From Roseovarius sp. (lineage in GTDB: Bacteria; Pseudomonadota; Alphaproteobacteria; Rhodobacterales; Rhodobacteraceae): a stretch of 64,000 nucleotides of DNA. The stretch spans positions 372,001 to 436,000 of the forward strand of contig JAJFIA010000001.1 in assembly GCA_021775255.1 (NCBI GenBank). Direction: 5' to 3'. The notes under the pieces were generated by a model that saw nothing but the letters and a program-made list of their open reading frames with translations, had not been told where the DNA came from and did not search any database. A program made the translations under genes and the position numbers. Below, in pieces: positions 8,868 to 17,921 of the stretch. Each line of letters starts with the position of its first letter. The first letter of the stretch is position 1.

Positions 8868-10379
8868 TTGGAATTGACACCGTCATTCGAGGATTTTGCC
8901 AGCGGCTATGAGGCCGGGTGCAATCAGGTGGTCTATGCCCGTCTGGCGGCTGATCTGGATACGCCGGTCTCATTGATGCTCAAGCTCACCGGGGCGGCGC
9001 GCAATGCGTTCATGCTCGAATCGGTGACAGGCGGCGAGGTGCGCGGGCGCTATTCCATCATCGGCATGAAGCCCGATCTGATCTGGCAATGCCAGGGTGA
9101 GACCAGTCAGATCAACCGGCAGGCCCGGATTGATGCCGACAGGTTTGAAGATGAGCCAGGCGCGCCGCTGGATAACCTGCGTGCCCTGATTGCCGCCAGC
9201 CGGATTGACCTGCCGGATGATCTGCCCGCTGCCAGTGCCGGCCTCTTTGGCTATCTCGGCTATGACATGATCCGCCTGGTCGAACATCTGCCGGATATAA
9301 ACCCTGATCCGCTGGGCCTGCCCGATGCGATGATGCTGCGGCCCTCGGTTGTGGCGGTGCTGGACGGCGTCAAGGGTGAGGTGATCGTGGTTGCCCCGGC
9401 CTGGGTCAGTTCGGGCCTCAATGCCCGCGCGGCCTATTCTCAGGCAGCCGAGCGGGTGATGGATGCGGTGCGCGATCTTGACCGTGCCCTGCCCCGCGCC
9501 AGCCGCGATCTGGGCGATGCACATGAGGATGCGGCCCCGGTTTCAAACTTCACCAAGGAAGGCTATCTGGCAGCGGTGGAAACCGCCCGGGAATATATCC
9601 GCGCCGGTGATATTTTTCAGGTGGTCCCAAGCCAACGCTGGACGCAGGATTTCCGCCAGCCCCCCTTCGCCTTGTACCGCAGCCTGCGCCGCACCAACCC
9701 GTCCCCCTTCATGTTCTACTTCAATTTCGGCGGGTTTCAGGTGATCGGTGCCAGCCCCGAGATTCTGGTGCGGGTGTTTGGCAATCAGATCACCATCCGC
9801 CCCATCGCAGGCACCCGTCCGCGCGGCGCCACCCCGGAAGAAGACCGCGCCAATGAGGCCGATCTTCTGGCCGATCCCAAGGAGCTGGCCGAGCATCTGA
9901 TGCTGCTTGATCTGGGCCGCAATGACACCGGGAAAGTCTCGAAAATCGGAACTGTTCGCCCGACCGAGCAGTTCATCATCGAACGCTACAGCCATGTGAT
10001 GCATATCGTCTCGAACGTGGTGGGCGAGCTGGCCGAGGATCAGGACGGTCTCAGCGCACTTTTGGCGGGCCTGCCAGCCGGCACGGTTTCCGGCGCGCCG
10101 AAAGTGCGCGCCATGCAGATCATTGACGAGCTGGAGCCGGAAAAACGCGGTGTCTATGGCGGCGGTGTTGGATATTTCAGCTCAAACGGCGATATGGATG
10201 TCTGCATCGCCCTGCGCACAGCGGTGGTGCAGGATGAAAAGCTCTATATTCAGGCCGGGGGCGGCATCGTTTTTGATAGCGACCCGGAGGCGGAATATAT
10301 GGAAACCGTGCATAAATCCAACGCCATCCGCCGGGCTGCCGCCGATGCCGCGCGGTTCACAGGCACCGGCAACAATTGA
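8868..10379 (+). CDS. trpE: Anthranilate synthase component I
   Basis: Converts chorismate with ammonia from TrpG to anthranilate, the first committed step of tryptophan synthesis. It has 503 residues with the feedback-regulatory FMLESV motif near residue 45. The chorismate-binding C-terminal half includes GASPEILVRV, RPIAGTRPRG, GTVSGAPKVRAMQIIDELE and GVYGGGVGYF. The start is TTG at 8868, nine bases after ppiD; no ATG fits better. It lies 2.6 kb from trpG, separated by a pseudouridine synthase and a minus-strand gene. Confidence 0.97.
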   Translation: MELTPSFEDFASGYEAGCNQVVYARLAADLDTPVSLMLKLTGAARNAFMLESVTGGEVRGRYSIIGMKPDLIWQCQGETSQINRQARIDADRFEDEPGAPLDNLRALIAASRIDLPDDLPAASAGLFGYLGYDMIRLVEHLPDINPDPLGLPDAMMLRPSVVAVLDGVKGEVIVVAPAWVSSGLNARAAYSQAAERVMDAVRDLDRALPRASRDLGDAHEDAAPVSNFTKEGYLAAVETAREYIRAGDIFQVVPSQRWTQDFRQPPFALYRSLRRTNPSPFMFYFNFGGFQVIGASPEILVRVFGNQITIRPIAGTRPRGATPEEDRANEADLLADPKELAEHLMLLDLGRNDTGKVSKIGTVRPTEQFIIERYSHVMHIVSNVVGELAEDQDGLSALLAGLPAGTVSGAPKVRAMQIIDELEPEKRGVYGGGVGYFSSNGDMDVCIALRTAVVQDEKLYIQAGGGIVFDSDPEAEYMETVHKSNAIRRAAADAARFTGTGNN

Positions 10380-10388
10380 TACGGCCAC

Positions 10389-10547
10389 AAGAATTTTTTA
10401 AAGCGTTTCGCGATAAACCTGACTCACGGGTTTGTCGCGAAACGCGCGAAACACTGATATGTTGCATGGCGTTTCGCCTTAACCCTGTCTCAGGTTTAAG
10501 GCGAAACGCTTTAAAAATTCTTGCCAAAAGTTTTTTAAAAACTTTTG
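10389..10547. repeat. Nested palindromic repeat cluster (REP-like)
   Basis: The 205 bases between trpE and rluE are almost entirely inverted repeats. Hairpin A (10403-10445) has arms GCGTTTCGCGATAAACC / GGGTTTGTCGCGAAACGC around TGACTCAC. Hairpin B (10469-10509) has arms GCGTTTCGCCTTAA / TTAAGGCGAAACGC. An outer repeat pairs 10389-10412 (AAGAATTTTTTAAAGCG...) with 10501-10522. A third palindrome at 10525-10547 (CAAAAGTTTTT / AAAAACTTTTG) may terminate trpE. The loop core CCTGACTCA recurs at 50994-51002, suggesting a dispersed element family. Confidence 0.75.
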
Positions 10548-10584
10548 CGCCCCCGCAACGAAACAACTGGATAAAACCTGCGAA

Positions 10585-11145
10585 ATGACCCGGCTCATCC
10601 TGTTCAACAAACCTTTCGGCGTGCTCTCGCAATTCACCGACAAGGCCAGTGCCGACAGCCCGCGTGCCACGCTTTCGGATTACATTGATATCCCCGGCGT
10701 CTACCCCGCCGGACGGCTTGACCGCGATAGCGAAGGCCTGCTTTTGCTTACCGATGATGGCAGGCTTCAGGCACAGATTTCCAACCCAAAACATAAAATG
10801 GCCAAAACCTATCTGGTACAAGTCGAAGGCCTGCCGGATGAGGCGGCTTTGCACTCCCTACGCACGGGCGTCACCCTCAAAGACGGACCCACCCGCCCGG
10901 CAAAAATCCGCCGGATTGACCCACCAACGCTTTGGCCCCGCGACCCGCCGGTGCGTTATCGCAAATCCGTACCCGATTGCTGGCTGGAAATCACCATATC
11001 CGAGGGCCGCAACCGGCAAGTCCGACGGATGACCGCTCATGTGGGCTTTCCCACCCTCAGGCTGATCCGCTGGCGCGTGGGTGGATGGATATTGGATGAA
11101 ATACCTACCGGCCACTGGCGCGAGGCCGCCCATAAGGGCGGATGA
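10585..11145 (+). CDS. rluE: RluE-type 23S rRNA pseudouridine synthase
   Basis: A 186-residue pseudouridine synthase of the RsuA/RluB/RluE/RluF group. It starts directly with LILFNKPFGVLSQF and lacks the N-terminal S4 domain of RsuA and RluB, which points to RluE (23S U2457 in E. coli). The catalytic aspartate lies in GRLDRDSEGLLLLTDDG (about residue 50), and the C-terminal EGRNRQVRRMTAHVGFPTLRLIR is the family RNA-binding signature. The last codons overlap copy 2 of the dispersed 30-bp repeat, so the C-terminal AAHKGG may be repeat-derived. Target site is inferred by family. Confidence 0.9.
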   Translation: MTRLILFNKPFGVLSQFTDKASADSPRATLSDYIDIPGVYPAGRLDRDSEGLLLLTDDGRLQAQISNPKHKMAKTYLVQVEGLPDEAALHSLRTGVTLKDGPTRPAKIRRIDPPTLWPRDPPVRYRKSVPDCWLEITISEGRNRQVRRMTAHVGFPTLRLIRWRVGGWILDEIPTGHWREAAHKGG

Positions 11146-11149
11146 GCAG
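11120..11149 (+). repeat. Dispersed 30-bp repeat, copy 2
   Basis: Matches the reverse complement of 5674-5703 at 28 of 30 positions and covers the stop codon region of rluE, so it contributes the C-terminal residues of that protein. Confidence 0.7.
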
Positions 11150-11158
11150 GCGCTGGGT

Positions 11159-12877
11159 TTATTTCCCGCGCAGCACCGCTGATACCGGGGCCAGAGCCAC
11201 GCGCGCGGCGCGGTCTTCCAGGGCCCATACAACCATTGCATTGATGGTTTCTTCGCGCAAACGGCCCACCATGATCACGCCGCTTTTTTCCTGCCCGGCT
11301 TTCAGAACTGCCCGGTCCAGATAACGCTGGATCGTTTGGGGGCTTTCGCCTTTGGCATCAAAATCGCGAAACACCGTGAGTGCGGGCACCCCCTCGCGGG
11401 CGATCAGCTTTTGTGCCGTGTTCAGCCCCTTGGGCAGCATCACCGCACCAAGGCCGCTGGCCGCCAGAATCTGCGCCAGTTGCGTGCTGGCCTTGCGCCC
11501 CGATTGCAGGCCCTCACCCTCGCCCTCCATCACCGCCACGGCCTCGGGCACGGCCCGCAGATAGATCGCCATCGTTACCTCGGTATCCGCCGCCCCGGCG
11601 CCTTTGGGCAGGTCCGCCATGGCCAGAACCTCAAACCCGGCATCGCGGTAGCTGCGCATCGCTTTGGCCGCGCCGGGCCATCTGGTATCAATCGCGAAAC
11701 TCAGCGGATAGGGAAAGCTCTTGAGCTCCTCAAGGCTAACCTGGCTGGTCCCGTCGTCAATCAGGATGATGGCCATCAGGGGCTTGCCTTGCGGGTTCTC
11801 AAACTCTGCGGCATACCGCTCAAGCTGTGGCAGGTTCTCTGCTTCAACCTCCTCTGTTGCGTCAGCCTTGGCGGCCTCTTCAACAATCTCGGGCGTATCG
11901 GTGACGGAAGGCAGCCGGTTGGTGGTCACATCCGGTGCCAGGTTTTCAAACCCGCCCGAATTTGACAGGGTTCCCTCCTGCGCTTCCTCCTGCGCTTCCT
12001 CCTGCGCTTCGGGCGTGTCCACTTCCTGCGCCACCTCAAGGGGTGCTGACTGCCCGTCAGAGCTGGCGGCATCGGTAATGCCCGCATCGGGGGCCAGATC
12101 ATGACCCATCACAATAACCGGCGCCGATGGCGGGATGGCTGCCGCCACCTGGTTTTGCCCATCCGTTGTGGGGTTCTGACCCGTTGATAAGGGTTGGTCT
12201 GTCGCCGAGGCCTGCTGCAACATCGGCTGCATTGGTGGGGCCTCGGGAATGATTTCCGTGGCACTGCCCTCTAAGAGCAGTTGTTCCCAATTCCCGGCGG
12301 ATGGCCCATGCGGCTGGTCAAGCAACTCAGCCAGAGTTGCAGCCGTGCCTGGATGCATTTTCACAGGGCTATCCGAATTGCCGACATCCGCAATTTTCGG
12401 GCTTTCAGGCGCTGGCAAAGCCGCAGGCCGGGTCGTGATCAAAAGTGCCGTTTCCGCAAGAGGGATTGCCGGCACCACCACAACCGGGCGTTGTAATACC
12501 GGGTTGTCTGTAGCGGGCACAGCCTCCACTCCGGTGCTCTCATCAATATCAACCGGCAAGATCAGCCCAGCCGCGCTTTTGCCCGTATCCGGTTGCACTG
12601 CGGTTTCGGTTGTCTCTGAACTGACCGCCCTGAGATTGTCCGGCGCAGGGGCATCAACCTGTGAGCTGTTGCCCGCATCGGGCAGTGTTTCAACCCCAGG
12701 TAACCTGGCCCATACATCCACGCGCGGCTTGTTAAACTCTGATCCAACAGGGATTTCCAGCGCAATTTCTTGCGGCGGGCGTGCCTGAGGCAAGCCGGCA
12801 AGCAAAGACACCACGCCGATGCCCAGCCCCGATACCACGGTTCCGACAAGTATTCCGCGAAAAAATCCGCTTGCCAT
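11159..12877 (-). CDS. Divergent polysaccharide deacetylase family protein (YibQ/DUF610-like)
   Basis: A 572-residue envelope protein. Residues 1-30 form an N-terminal membrane anchor or signal (FFRGILVGTVVSGLGIGVVSLLAGL). Residues about 35-350 are low-complexity, rich in Pro, Ala, Glu, Thr and Ser. The C-terminal 220 residues are a divergent polysaccharide deacetylase domain (MAIILIDDGTSQVSLEELKSFPYPLSFAID, YRDAGFEVLAMADLPKG, GLGAVMLPKGLN). The IDDG motif may keep a metal-binding Asp pair, but canonical deacetylase His motifs are not obvious, so enzymatic activity is doubtful. The linker contains a perfect 12-bp tandem triplication. It is convergent with rluE and divergent from trpG. Confidence 0.82.
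   Translation of the reverse strand: MASGFFRGILVGTVVSGLGIGVVSLLAGLPQARPPQEIALEIPVGSEFNKPRVDVWARLPGVETLPDAGNSSQVDAPAPDNLRAVSSETTETAVQPDTGKSAAGLILPVDIDESTGVEAVPATDNPVLQRPVVVVPAIPLAETALLITTRPAALPAPESPKIADVGNSDSPVKMHPGTAATLAELLDQPHGPSAGNWEQLLLEGSATEIIPEAPPMQPMLQQASATDQPLSTGQNPTTDGQNQVAAAIPPSAPVIVMGHDLAPDAGITDAASSDGQSAPLEVAQEVDTPEAQEEAQEEAQEGTLSNSGGFENLAPDVTTNRLPSVTDTPEIVEEAAKADATEEVEAENLPQLERYAAEFENPQGKPLMAIILIDDGTSQVSLEELKSFPYPLSFAIDTRWPGAAKAMRSYRDAGFEVLAMADLPKGAGAADTEVTMAIYLRAVPEAVAVMEGEGEGLQSGRKASTQLAQILAASGLGAVMLPKGLNTAQKLIAREGVPALTVFRDFDAKGESPQTIQRYLDRAVLKAGQEKSGVIMVGRLREETINAMVVWALEDRAARVALAPVSAVLRGK
11975..12010. repeat. In-frame 12-bp tandem repeat (3 units)
   Basis: Three perfect copies of CTCCTGCGCTTC lie end to end inside the low-complexity linker of the deacetylase-like gene and encode (EAQE)-type residues. 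Being a multiple of three, changes in copy number would keep the frame. Confidence 0.85.
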
Positions 12878-13003
12878 CGTAAATGGTCCCTACATTTATC
12901 GCCTGCACAGCTTCCACGCCTCTTGACGCTACTCCAGAAGCCTGAACAAGTATAGCGCAACCCTGACCCGTCGATCCAGCTTATTAACCCACGGATAGAG
13001 ATA

Positions 13004-13597
13004 ATGTTGCTCTTAATAGATAATTACGACAGTTTCACGTACAATCTGGTTCATTATGTAGGTGAATTAGGTGCAAATGTTACAGTTTACCGCAATGACG
13101 CCCTGAACGTGCAGGAGGCCATGGCCCTGCGCCCGGAAGGTATCCTGCTCAGCCCCGGCCCGTGTGACCCCGATCAGGCGGGGATTTGTCTCGCTCTGGT
13201 TGCAGCGGCGGCTGAGGCGCATATCCCGCTGCTGGGGGTTTGCCTCGGGCATCAGGCCATCGGTCAGGCCTTTGGCGGCAAGGTTGTGCGGCATTCGGAT
13301 ATCGTCCATGGTAAAATGGGCCAGATGCAGCATTCCGGCACCGGGGTTTTCGCTGGCCTGCCCTCGCCATTTGAGGCCACGCGCTATCATTCATTGGTGG
13401 TTGAGCGCGCCTCGTTGCCTGAGTGCCTTGAGATTACCGCCCATCTCGAAGACGGCACCATCATGGGGCTGCAACATCGTGATCTGCCGATTCACGGCGT
13501 GCAGTTTCATCCTGAATCAATCGCCTCACAACATGGTCATGCCTTGCTGAAAAACTTCCTGGATACCATGAAAGCCCCTGCGAAAGCCCCGGCATGA
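13004..13597 (+). CDS. trpG: Anthranilate synthase component II (glutamine amidotransferase)
   Basis: Supplies ammonia from glutamine to TrpE. The 197-residue class I amidotransferase has its nucleophile Cys80 in [16 protein letters not shown], and His169 and Glu171 in VQFHPESI complete the triad. The N-terminal [14 protein letters not shown] and LLSPGPCDP are typical. It overlaps trpD by four bases (ATGA) and heads the trpG-trpD-trpC-moaC-moeA run. The 126 bases upstream, shared with the divergent deacetylase-like gene, must hold the promoter; no leader peptide with tandem Trp codons was found. Confidence 0.97.
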   Translation: MLLLIDNYDSFTYNLVHYVGELGANVTVYRNDALNVQEAMALRPEGILLSPGPCDPDQAGICLALVAAAAEAHIPLLGVCLGHQAIGQAFGGKVVRHSDIVHGKMGQMQHSGTGVFAGLPSPFEATRYHSLVVERASLPECLEITAHLEDGTIMGLQHRDLPIHGVQFHPESIASQHGHALLKNFLDTMKAPAKAPA

Positions 13598-14616
13598 GTG
13601 ACCAAATCAAACCCCTCATCGGCATTGCCGCCGACCGCCCCCTGACCCGCGATGAGGCTGAAGCCGCCTTTGAGATCCTGTTCACCGGCGAGGCCACGCC
13701 ATCCCAGATCGGCGGCCTGCTCATGGCCTTGCGCACGCGCGGCGAAACCGTGGATGAATACGCCGCCGCCGCCAGCGTCATGCGCGCCAAATGCACCGGC
13801 GTAAATCCGCCCAAAGGCGCGATGGACATCGTCGGAACCGGCGGTGACGGCAAGGGCACGCTCAATATTTCCACCGCCACGGCCTTTGTCGTGGCCGGCG
13901 CGGGCGTGCCCGTGGCCAAGCATGGCAACCGCAACCTGTCGTCAAAATCCGGCGCGGCCGATGCCCTGGGCCAGATGGGCGTGAATGTCATGGTCGGGGC
14001 CGATGTGGTCGAGCGGGCATTGGCCGAGGTTGGCATCGCCTTCATGATGGCCCCCATGCATCACCCCGCAATGGCCCATGTGGGCCCGGTGCGGGCCGAG
14101 CTGGGCACCCGGACCATTTTCAACATCCTTGGCCCCCTGACCAATCCGGCAGGTGTCAAACGTCAGCTTACCGGCGCGTTTTCGCGTGATCTCATCCGCC
14201 CGATGGCCGAAACCCTTGGCGCTTTGGGGTCGGAATGCGCCTGGTTGGTGCATGGCTCGGATGGCACCGATGAATTGACCATCACCGGCATAAGCTGGGT
14301 CGCCGCTCTTGAGCTGGATGGCAGCATTCGCGAGGTTGAGCTGCATCCTGAGGATTTCGGCCTGCCGGTGCATCCGTTTGAGGACATCCTTGGCGGCACA
14401 CCCGAAGAAAACGGGGCTGCGTTCCGCGCCCTTCTGAACGGCGCGCCGGGGGCGTATCGCGATGCGGTGTTGCTCAATGCCGCGGCGGCGCTGGTTGTGG
14501 CCGATGCCACATCTGATCTAAAACAGGGCGTGGCACAGGCCATGGAAAGTATCGACAGCGGCGCAGCTTTGGCTAAAATCGAGGCCCTCGCCCGGATCAC
14601 ATCGGAGGCCAAATGA
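13594..14616 (+). CDS. trpD: Anthranilate phosphoribosyltransferase
   Basis: Second step of the tryptophan branch, attaching phosphoribose from PRPP to anthranilate. The 340-residue length fits. Signature segments are [36 protein letters not shown] (PRPP and metal binding, residues about 79-114), [10 protein letters not shown] and [14 protein letters not shown]. It overlaps trpG and trpC by four bases each, so translation is probably coupled. Confidence 0.97.
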   Translation: MSDQIKPLIGIAADRPLTRDEAEAAFEILFTGEATPSQIGGLLMALRTRGETVDEYAAAASVMRAKCTGVNPPKGAMDIVGTGGDGKGTLNISTATAFVVAGAGVPVAKHGNRNLSSKSGAADALGQMGVNVMVGADVVERALAEVGIAFMMAPMHHPAMAHVGPVRAELGTRTIFNILGPLTNPAGVKRQLTGAFSRDLIRPMAETLGALGSECAWLVHGSDGTDELTITGISWVAALELDGSIREVELHPEDFGLPVHPFEDILGGTPEENGAAFRALLNGAPGAYRDAVLLNAAAALVVADATSDLKQGVAQAMESIDSGAALAKIEALARITSEAK

Positions 14617-15428
14617 ACACCCCCAGCATCCTTGAAAAGATCAAGGCCTACAAGCTTGAGGAAATTGCCGCCGCCAAGGCCGCAACCCCGCTTGATGCCC
14701 TGGAAAGCACCGCCCGCGAGGCCAGCCCGGTACGGGGCTTTGCAAATGCACTCATGCAGGCCACCAAACAAGGCTACGGCCTGATTGCCGAGATCAAGAA
14801 GGCCAGCCCGTCGAAAGGCCTGATCCGCGCGGATTTTGATCCCGAAGCACTGGCCATTGCCTATGCAAAAGGCGGTGCCGCCTGCCTTTCGGTTCTCACC
14901 GATGCCCCCAGCTTTCAGGGGGCCAATGAATATCTGCCGTTGGCCCGCGCCGCCTGTGATCTGCCGGTTCTGCGCAAGGATTTCATCTATGATCCTTATC
15001 AGGTGGTCGAGGCTCGTGCATTGGGGGCCGATTGCATCCTGATCATCATGGCCAGCGTCTCGGATGATCAGGCGGCTGAACTGGAAGCGGCGGCAACCGA
15101 ATGGGGCATGGACGCGCTGATCGAGGTGCATGACGAGGCCGAACTGACCCGCGCCACAAGGCTCAATTCGATGATGATCGGTATCAACAACCGCGATCTC
15201 AACACGTTTCAAACCTCGCTGGATACCACACGGCGGCTTTCCAAACTGGTGCCCGCCGAGCGCATGATCGTCTGTGAAAGCGGCCTTTCGACCCCTGCGG
15301 ATCTGGCCGATATGGCCCGCTACGGCGCGCGCAGCTTCCTGATCGGCGAAAGCCTGATGCGCGCGGATGATGTGGCCGCCGCCACCCGTGATCTGCTGGC
15401 CGCCCCGCTCAACCCGGCGGGCATGTGA
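14613..15428 (+). CDS. trpC: Indole-3-glycerol phosphate synthase
   Basis: Ring-closing step of tryptophan synthesis in a TIM-barrel of 271 residues, monofunctional (no TrpF fusion). Motifs: [19 protein letters not shown] with the catalytic Lys and Glu region, [25 protein letters not shown] and [12 protein letters not shown]. It overlaps trpD by four bases and its TGA overlaps the ATG of moaC by one base. trpF, trpB and trpA are not in the window. Confidence 0.97.
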   Translation: MNTPSILEKIKAYKLEEIAAAKAATPLDALESTAREASPVRGFANALMQATKQGYGLIAEIKKASPSKGLIRADFDPEALAIAYAKGGAACLSVLTDAPSFQGANEYLPLARAACDLPVLRKDFIYDPYQVVEARALGADCILIIMASVSDDQAAELEAAATEWGMDALIEVHDEAELTRATRLNSMMIGINNRDLNTFQTSLDTTRRLSKLVPAERMIVCESGLSTPADLADMARYGARSFLIGESLMRADDVAAATRDLLAAPLNPAGM

Positions 15429-15904
15429 TGGCAGGGCTCACGCATTTTGACAGCAAGGGTGATGCCCATATGGTTGACGTCTCGGACAAGGCGGTAACCT
15501 CGCGCATAGCCGTGGCAGAGGGACACATCAAGATGAAGCCTGAAACCTTTGAAATCATAACCCAGGGCCGCGCCAAAAAGGGCGATGTTCTGTCTGTGGC
15601 CCGGCTTGCCGGCATCATGGCGGCAAAGAAAACCGCCGATCTCATTCCCCTCTGTCATCCGCTGCCGATTACCAAGGTGGCGGTTGATCTGACCCCTGAT
15701 GCCAAACTGCCGGGCATCCGGGTTGAGGCCACTGTCAAAACCACCGGCCAGACCGGAGTTGAGATGGAGGCGCTCAACGCCGCCAGCCTCAGCCTGCTCA
15801 CCGTCTATGACATGTGCAAGGCGGTCGACCGCGCCATGGAAATCGGCGGCATCCGCGTCAAGCTGAAAGACGGCGGCAAATCCGGGCGGTATGAAGCCAG
15901 ATGA
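15428..15904 (+). CDS. moaC: Cyclic pyranopterin monophosphate synthase
   Basis: Converts the MoaA product to cyclic pyranopterin monophosphate in molybdenum cofactor synthesis. The 158-residue protein has [18 protein letters not shown] at the start, then [28 protein letters not shown] and [11 protein letters not shown], which cover the active-site region. The ATG at 15428 overlaps the trpC stop; a GTG three bases upstream is possible. Placement after trpC and before moeA is common in Rhodobacteraceae. Confidence 0.96.
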   Translation: MAGLTHFDSKGDAHMVDVSDKAVTSRIAVAEGHIKMKPETFEIITQGRAKKGDVLSVARLAGIMAAKKTADLIPLCHPLPITKVAVDLTPDAKLPGIRVEATVKTTGQTGVEMEALNAASLSLLTVYDMCKAVDRAMEIGGIRVKLKDGGKSGRYEAR

Positions 15905-17073
15905 TCACCGTTGATGACGCCCTTGCGCAGCTTTTTGCGCTGGTATCACCGCTTGAAAGTGAAGCCATACCGCTTATTCACGCCGCCGGTCGTGTTCTTG
16001 CCCATGACGCCATCGCCACCCGCGATCAGCCGCCGTTTTCCGCCTCGGCGATGGATGGCTATGCCATGCGCACAGGTGAAGTGCAGGTGGGCGCCAGTTT
16101 CGACGTGGTCGGCGAGGCCGCAGCAGGCCATGCCTTTGAGGGCGCGTGCGGCCCCGGTCAGGCGATCCGCATCTTCACCGGTGCGCCGGTGCCAGATGAT
16201 CTGAATCATGTGGTAATTCAAGAGGATATCAGCCGCGAGGGCACCCGCATCACCCTCACCGACCGGCTGGGCAAAGGTACCAATATCCGCCCCCTTGGCG
16301 GTGATTTCAAAACCGGCGACAGGCTCAGGGCGCCGCGCATCCTGCGCCCCTCTGACATCGCATTGCTGGCCTCGATGAATATCGCAAAGGTCAGCGTTGC
16401 CCGCCGCCCCGATGTGGCGCTCATGTCAACCGGCGATGAGCTGGTCATGCCCGGCGAGGCCCCCGGCCCGGATCAGATCATCGCCTCCAACACCTTTGGC
16501 CTCAAGGCCCTGCTGGATAGCGTCGGTGCACAGGCCCGCATTCTGCCCATCGCCCGCGATAATCGCCCCTCGCTTGAAGCGGCGTTTGATCTGGCACGAG
16601 ATGCCGATCTGGTGATTACCATCGGCGGGGCCTCGGTGGGCGATCATGATATCGTTGGCGATGTCGCCGCTGATCTCGGTCTCAAGCGCGCGTTTTACAA
16701 GATTGCCATGCGCCCCGGCAAACCGCTGATGGCGGGCCGCATGGGCAAATCAGTGATGCTCGGCCTGCCCGGCAATCCGGTCTCGGCCATGGTCTGCGGC
16801 CATGTCTTTGCCGCCCCCCTCATTCGCGCCATGCTGGGCCTTGAGGCCGCCCGCTCACCGCGCCTCACAGCGCGCCTCGCAAAACCCCTCCCCGGCAATG
16901 GCCCGCGCGAGCATTACATGCGCGCCTTTGCCGATAATGGCAGCATCACCGCCGAAGATAATCAGGACAGCTCGCTTCTTACCGTCCTCGCCGATGCCAA
17001 CGCATTATTGATCCGGCCCGTGAATGACGCCCCCCGCAAAACTGGCGACAGGATCGACTACCTGCCGATCTGA
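15901..17073 (+). CDS. moeA: Molybdopterin molybdenumtransferase
   Basis: Inserts molybdate into adenylated molybdopterin. The 390-residue protein shows [16 protein letters not shown], the MoaB/Mog-type domain with [11 protein letters not shown] and [15 protein letters not shown], and the signature [11 protein letters not shown]. Four-base overlap with moaC. It is the last gene before the lexA promoter region; the 146 bases between contain an inverted repeat (TTGGGG / CCCCAA at 17113-17129) and a dispersed repeat. Confidence 0.96.
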   Translation: MITVDDALAQLFALVSPLESEAIPLIHAAGRVLAHDAIATRDQPPFSASAMDGYAMRTGEVQVGASFDVVGEAAAGHAFEGACGPGQAIRIFTGAPVPDDLNHVVIQEDISREGTRITLTDRLGKGTNIRPLGGDFKTGDRLRAPRILRPSDIALLASMNIAKVSVARRPDVALMSTGDELVMPGEAPGPDQIIASNTFGLKALLDSVGAQARILPIARDNRPSLEAAFDLARDADLVITIGGASVGDHDIVGDVAADLGLKRAFYKIAMRPGKPLMAGRMGKSVMLGLPGNPVSAMVCGHVFAAPLIRAMLGLEAARSPRLTARLAKPLPGNGPREHYMRAFADNGSITAEDNQDSSLLTVLADANALLIRPVNDAPRKTGDRIDYLPI

Positions 17074-17084
17074 ACTTTTCAGCC

Positions 17085-17107
17085 TTTCATTTTTCCACAA
17101 ATACTCC
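17085..17107 (-). repeat. Dispersed 23-bp repeat, copy 1
   Basis: On the minus strand this element matches 53459-53481 at 21 of 23 bases (GGAGTAyTTGkGGAAAAATG core). It lies 12 bases after moeA. Both copies sit at gene 3' ends. Confidence 0.6.
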
Positions 17108-17172
17108 GGGGTTTGGGGTGGAACCCCAATCTGGCCCATAGATAAAAACGGCTCACAGTTGACACAAAACAA

Positions 17173-17187
17173 GAACATGCGTAGAAC
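17173..17187. promoter_or_regulatory. LexA (SOS) box of the alphaproteobacterial type
   Basis: GAAC-ATGCGTA-GAAC is an exact match (reverse complement) to the alphaproteobacterial SOS box GTTC-N7-GTTC. It ends 32 bases upstream of the lexA ATG, the expected place for autorepression. Confidence 0.92.
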
Positions 17188-17219
17188 AAAAGAAACACAT
17201 GTATCGAGGAATGTGAAAA

Positions 17220-17921
17220 ATGTTAACCAAGAAACAGTTGGATTTGCTGGAATTCATTCACAAACGGGTCAAGCGTGATGGTGTGCCGCCCAGTTTCGAT
17301 GAAATGAAGGATGCGCTGGATCTGCGCTCCAAATCCGGCATTCACCGGCTGATCACAGCGCTTGAGGAACGCGGCTTTATCCGCCGTCTTGCGCACCGCG
17401 CCCGCGCCCTTGAGATTGTCAAGCTCCCCGAAAGCCTCGGCGGGCAGGCCAGCCATGGCTTCACGCCCAAGGTGATTGAAGGCGACAGGCCCGATGCACC
17501 GCGCCCGGCCAATGCCCAGCCGGTTGAGGCGGCCCATGCGGTTGAACTGCCGGTGATGGGCCGCATCGCCGCCGGTGTCCCGATCGAGGCGATATCGCAC
17601 GCCTCCCATAACGTGGCCGTTCCCGGCGCCATGGTCAGCGGCCCGGGCGAGCATTATGCCCTTGAAGTCAAAGGTGATTCAATGATCGAGGCGGGCATCA
17701 ATGACGGCGATGTAGTGATCATCCGTGAAACCAGCGTGGCCGATAATGGCGATATCGTCGTCGCCCTGATCGAGGATCAGGAGGCCACGCTCAAGCGGTT
17801 TTTCCGCAAGGGCAACGCCATTGCCCTCGAGGCCGCCAACCCGGCCTATGAAACCCGGCTTTTGCCCGATGACAAGGTCAAGGTTCAGGGCCGTCTTGTC
17901 GGCCTCATCCGCAGCTACTGA
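17220..17921 (+). CDS. lexA: LexA repressor
   Basis: SOS response repressor and self-cleaving serine protease of 233 residues. The N-terminal winged helix covers about residues 1-65 ([39 protein letters not shown]). The Ala118-Gly119 cleavage site is in [11 protein letters not shown], the catalytic Ser154 in [10 protein letters not shown], and Lys192 in [10 protein letters not shown]. Its own promoter carries a perfect SOS box. The 3' end overlaps the convergent comEC stop by seven bases. Confidence 0.97.
   Translation: MLTKKQLDLLEFIHKRVKRDGVPPSFDEMKDALDLRSKSGIHRLITALEERGFIRRLAHRARALEIVKLPESLGGQASHGFTPKVIEGDRPDAPRPANAQPVEAAHAVELPVMGRIAAGVPIEAISHASHNVAVPGAMVSGPGEHYALEVKGDSMIEAGINDGDVVIIRETSVADNGDIVVALIEDQEATLKRFFRKGNAIALEAANPAYETRLLPDDKVKVQGRLVGLIRSY

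Noticed and set aside
14163-15212. 349-residue minus-strand frame
   Set aside because: Antisense to trpD and trpC; no domain seen.
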